Made by a program: the position numbers and the translations under genes. A model generated the notes under the pieces. The model did no database searches. It saw only the letters and a program-made list of their open reading frames with translations, and was not told where the DNA came from. Shown piece by piece: positions 63,637-64,000 of a stretch of 64,000 bases of DNA. Position 1 is the first letter of the stretch. Each line of letters starts with the position of its first letter. The stretch comes from Pseudomonas borbori. GTDB taxonomy: Bacteria; Pseudomonadota; Gammaproteobacteria; Pseudomonadales; Pseudomonadaceae. The stretch lies in assembly GCF_900115555.1 (NCBI RefSeq), contig NZ_FOWX01000018.1:1-64000 (forward strand), given 5' to 3'.

Positions 63637-64000
63637 ATGAGTACACGCCGCCCCGATCCCCTGGCCCAGGTCAGCGACTTCGATATCCGCCTGCTCAAGC
63701 TGTTTCGCAGCGTGGTCGAATGCGGCGGTTTTTCCGCCGCCGAGAGCGTGCTGGGGATCGGCCGTTCCGCGATCAGCCAGCAGATGAGCGACCTCGAACA
63801 GCGCCTCGGCCTGCGCCTGTGCCAGCGCGGTCGCGCCGGCTTCGCCCTGACCGCGGAAGGCCGCGAGGTGTACCAGTCGACCCAGCAACTGCTGGCTGCG
63901 CTGGAGAGCTTTCGCACCGAGGTCAACGGCCTCCATCGGCACCTGCGCGGCGAGCTGAACATCGGCCTCACCGACAACCTGGTGACGGTGCCGCACATGC
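63637..64000 (+). CDS. bauR: LysR-family regulator (BauR-like), 5' part
   Basis: The first 121 codons of a LysR-type regulator run to the window edge. The winged helix-turn-helix is clear (SDFDIRLLKLFRSVVECGGF, then SAAESVLGIGRSAISQQMSD and LEQRLGLRLCQRG), and the effector domain starts at about residue 95 (LRGELNIGLTDN). Divergent position to bauA matches P. aeruginosa bauR (PA0133), an activator of beta-alanine catabolism. The rest is outside the window. Confidence 0.85.
   Translation, partial: MSTRRPDPLAQVSDFDIRLLKLFRSVVECGGFSAAESVLGIGRSAISQQMSDLEQRLGLRLCQRGRAGFALTAEGREVYQSTQQLLAALESFRTEVNGLHRHLRGELNIGLTDNLVTVPHM

Overview
The window is core chromosome of a Pseudomonas-like gammaproteobacterium. 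The evidence is high GC (lower by eye at 36-50 kb), typical Pseudomonas ribosome-binding sites, and gene blocks known from P. aeruginosa: ampE-ampD-DUF1631-nadC, proB-obgE-rpmA-rplU with divergent ispB, pilR-pilS, rluD and bamD, thiO next to the minor pilins, ispH-fkpB-lspA-ileS-ribF-murJ with divergent rpsT, and the bauA/bauC/bauR beta-alanine catabolism genes. Species cannot be fixed from the window alone.

Layout. 0-6 kb: the 5' end of an L-serine dehydratase, a DMT transporter, an LEA-type lipoprotein, a PhyH-type dioxygenase, a small His/Tyr-rich secreted protein, a YjdM zinc-ribbon protein, endonuclease I and a dihaem cytochrome c. 6-14 kb: proB, obgE, rpmA, rplU, ispB and the PilRS two-component system. 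14-27 kb: nadE, pgeF, rluD, bamD, a chemoreceptor, ampD/ampE, DUF1631 and nadC. 27-34 kb: the fructose PTS operon fruB-fruK-fruA with divergent cra and a strong Cra-type operator, then tatD. 34.8-51.3 kb: thiO and a large type IV pilus accessory region. 51.5-60.2 kb: ispH, a BrnTA toxin-antitoxin pair, fkpB, lspA, ileS, ribF, murJ and rpsT. 60.4-64 kb: bauC, bauA and the start of bauR.

The most unusual part is 35.9-51.3 kb. It holds two complete, non-identical minor-pilin/PilY1 operons in tandem on the minus strand, where P. aeruginosa has one. Operon A (50218 to 43943) runs pilin-PilV-PilW-PilX-PilY1-FimT/GspH, mostly with four-base stop/start overlaps. Operon B (43477 to 36288) runs truncated FimT-FimU-PilV-PilW-PilX-PilE-PilY1 and is followed by broken remnants of pilin 3' ends. 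The two PilY1 proteins differ at their metal sites: the operon B protein has a canonical MIDAS and a calcium loop, whereas in the operon A protein the MIDAS is altered and the calcium loop is lost. A separate FimT-like gene on the plus strand and a 164-bp MITE-like element lie beside operon A. The likely reading is two alternative pilus-tip/adhesin sets on one pilus machine, with PilRS also in the window.

Intergenic regions carry several dispersed repeats: REP-like palindromes around bauA/bauC and cra, and a family of about 50 bp that sits in several convergent gene junctions. No tRNA, rRNA, CRISPR array, prophage or transposase gene was seen.
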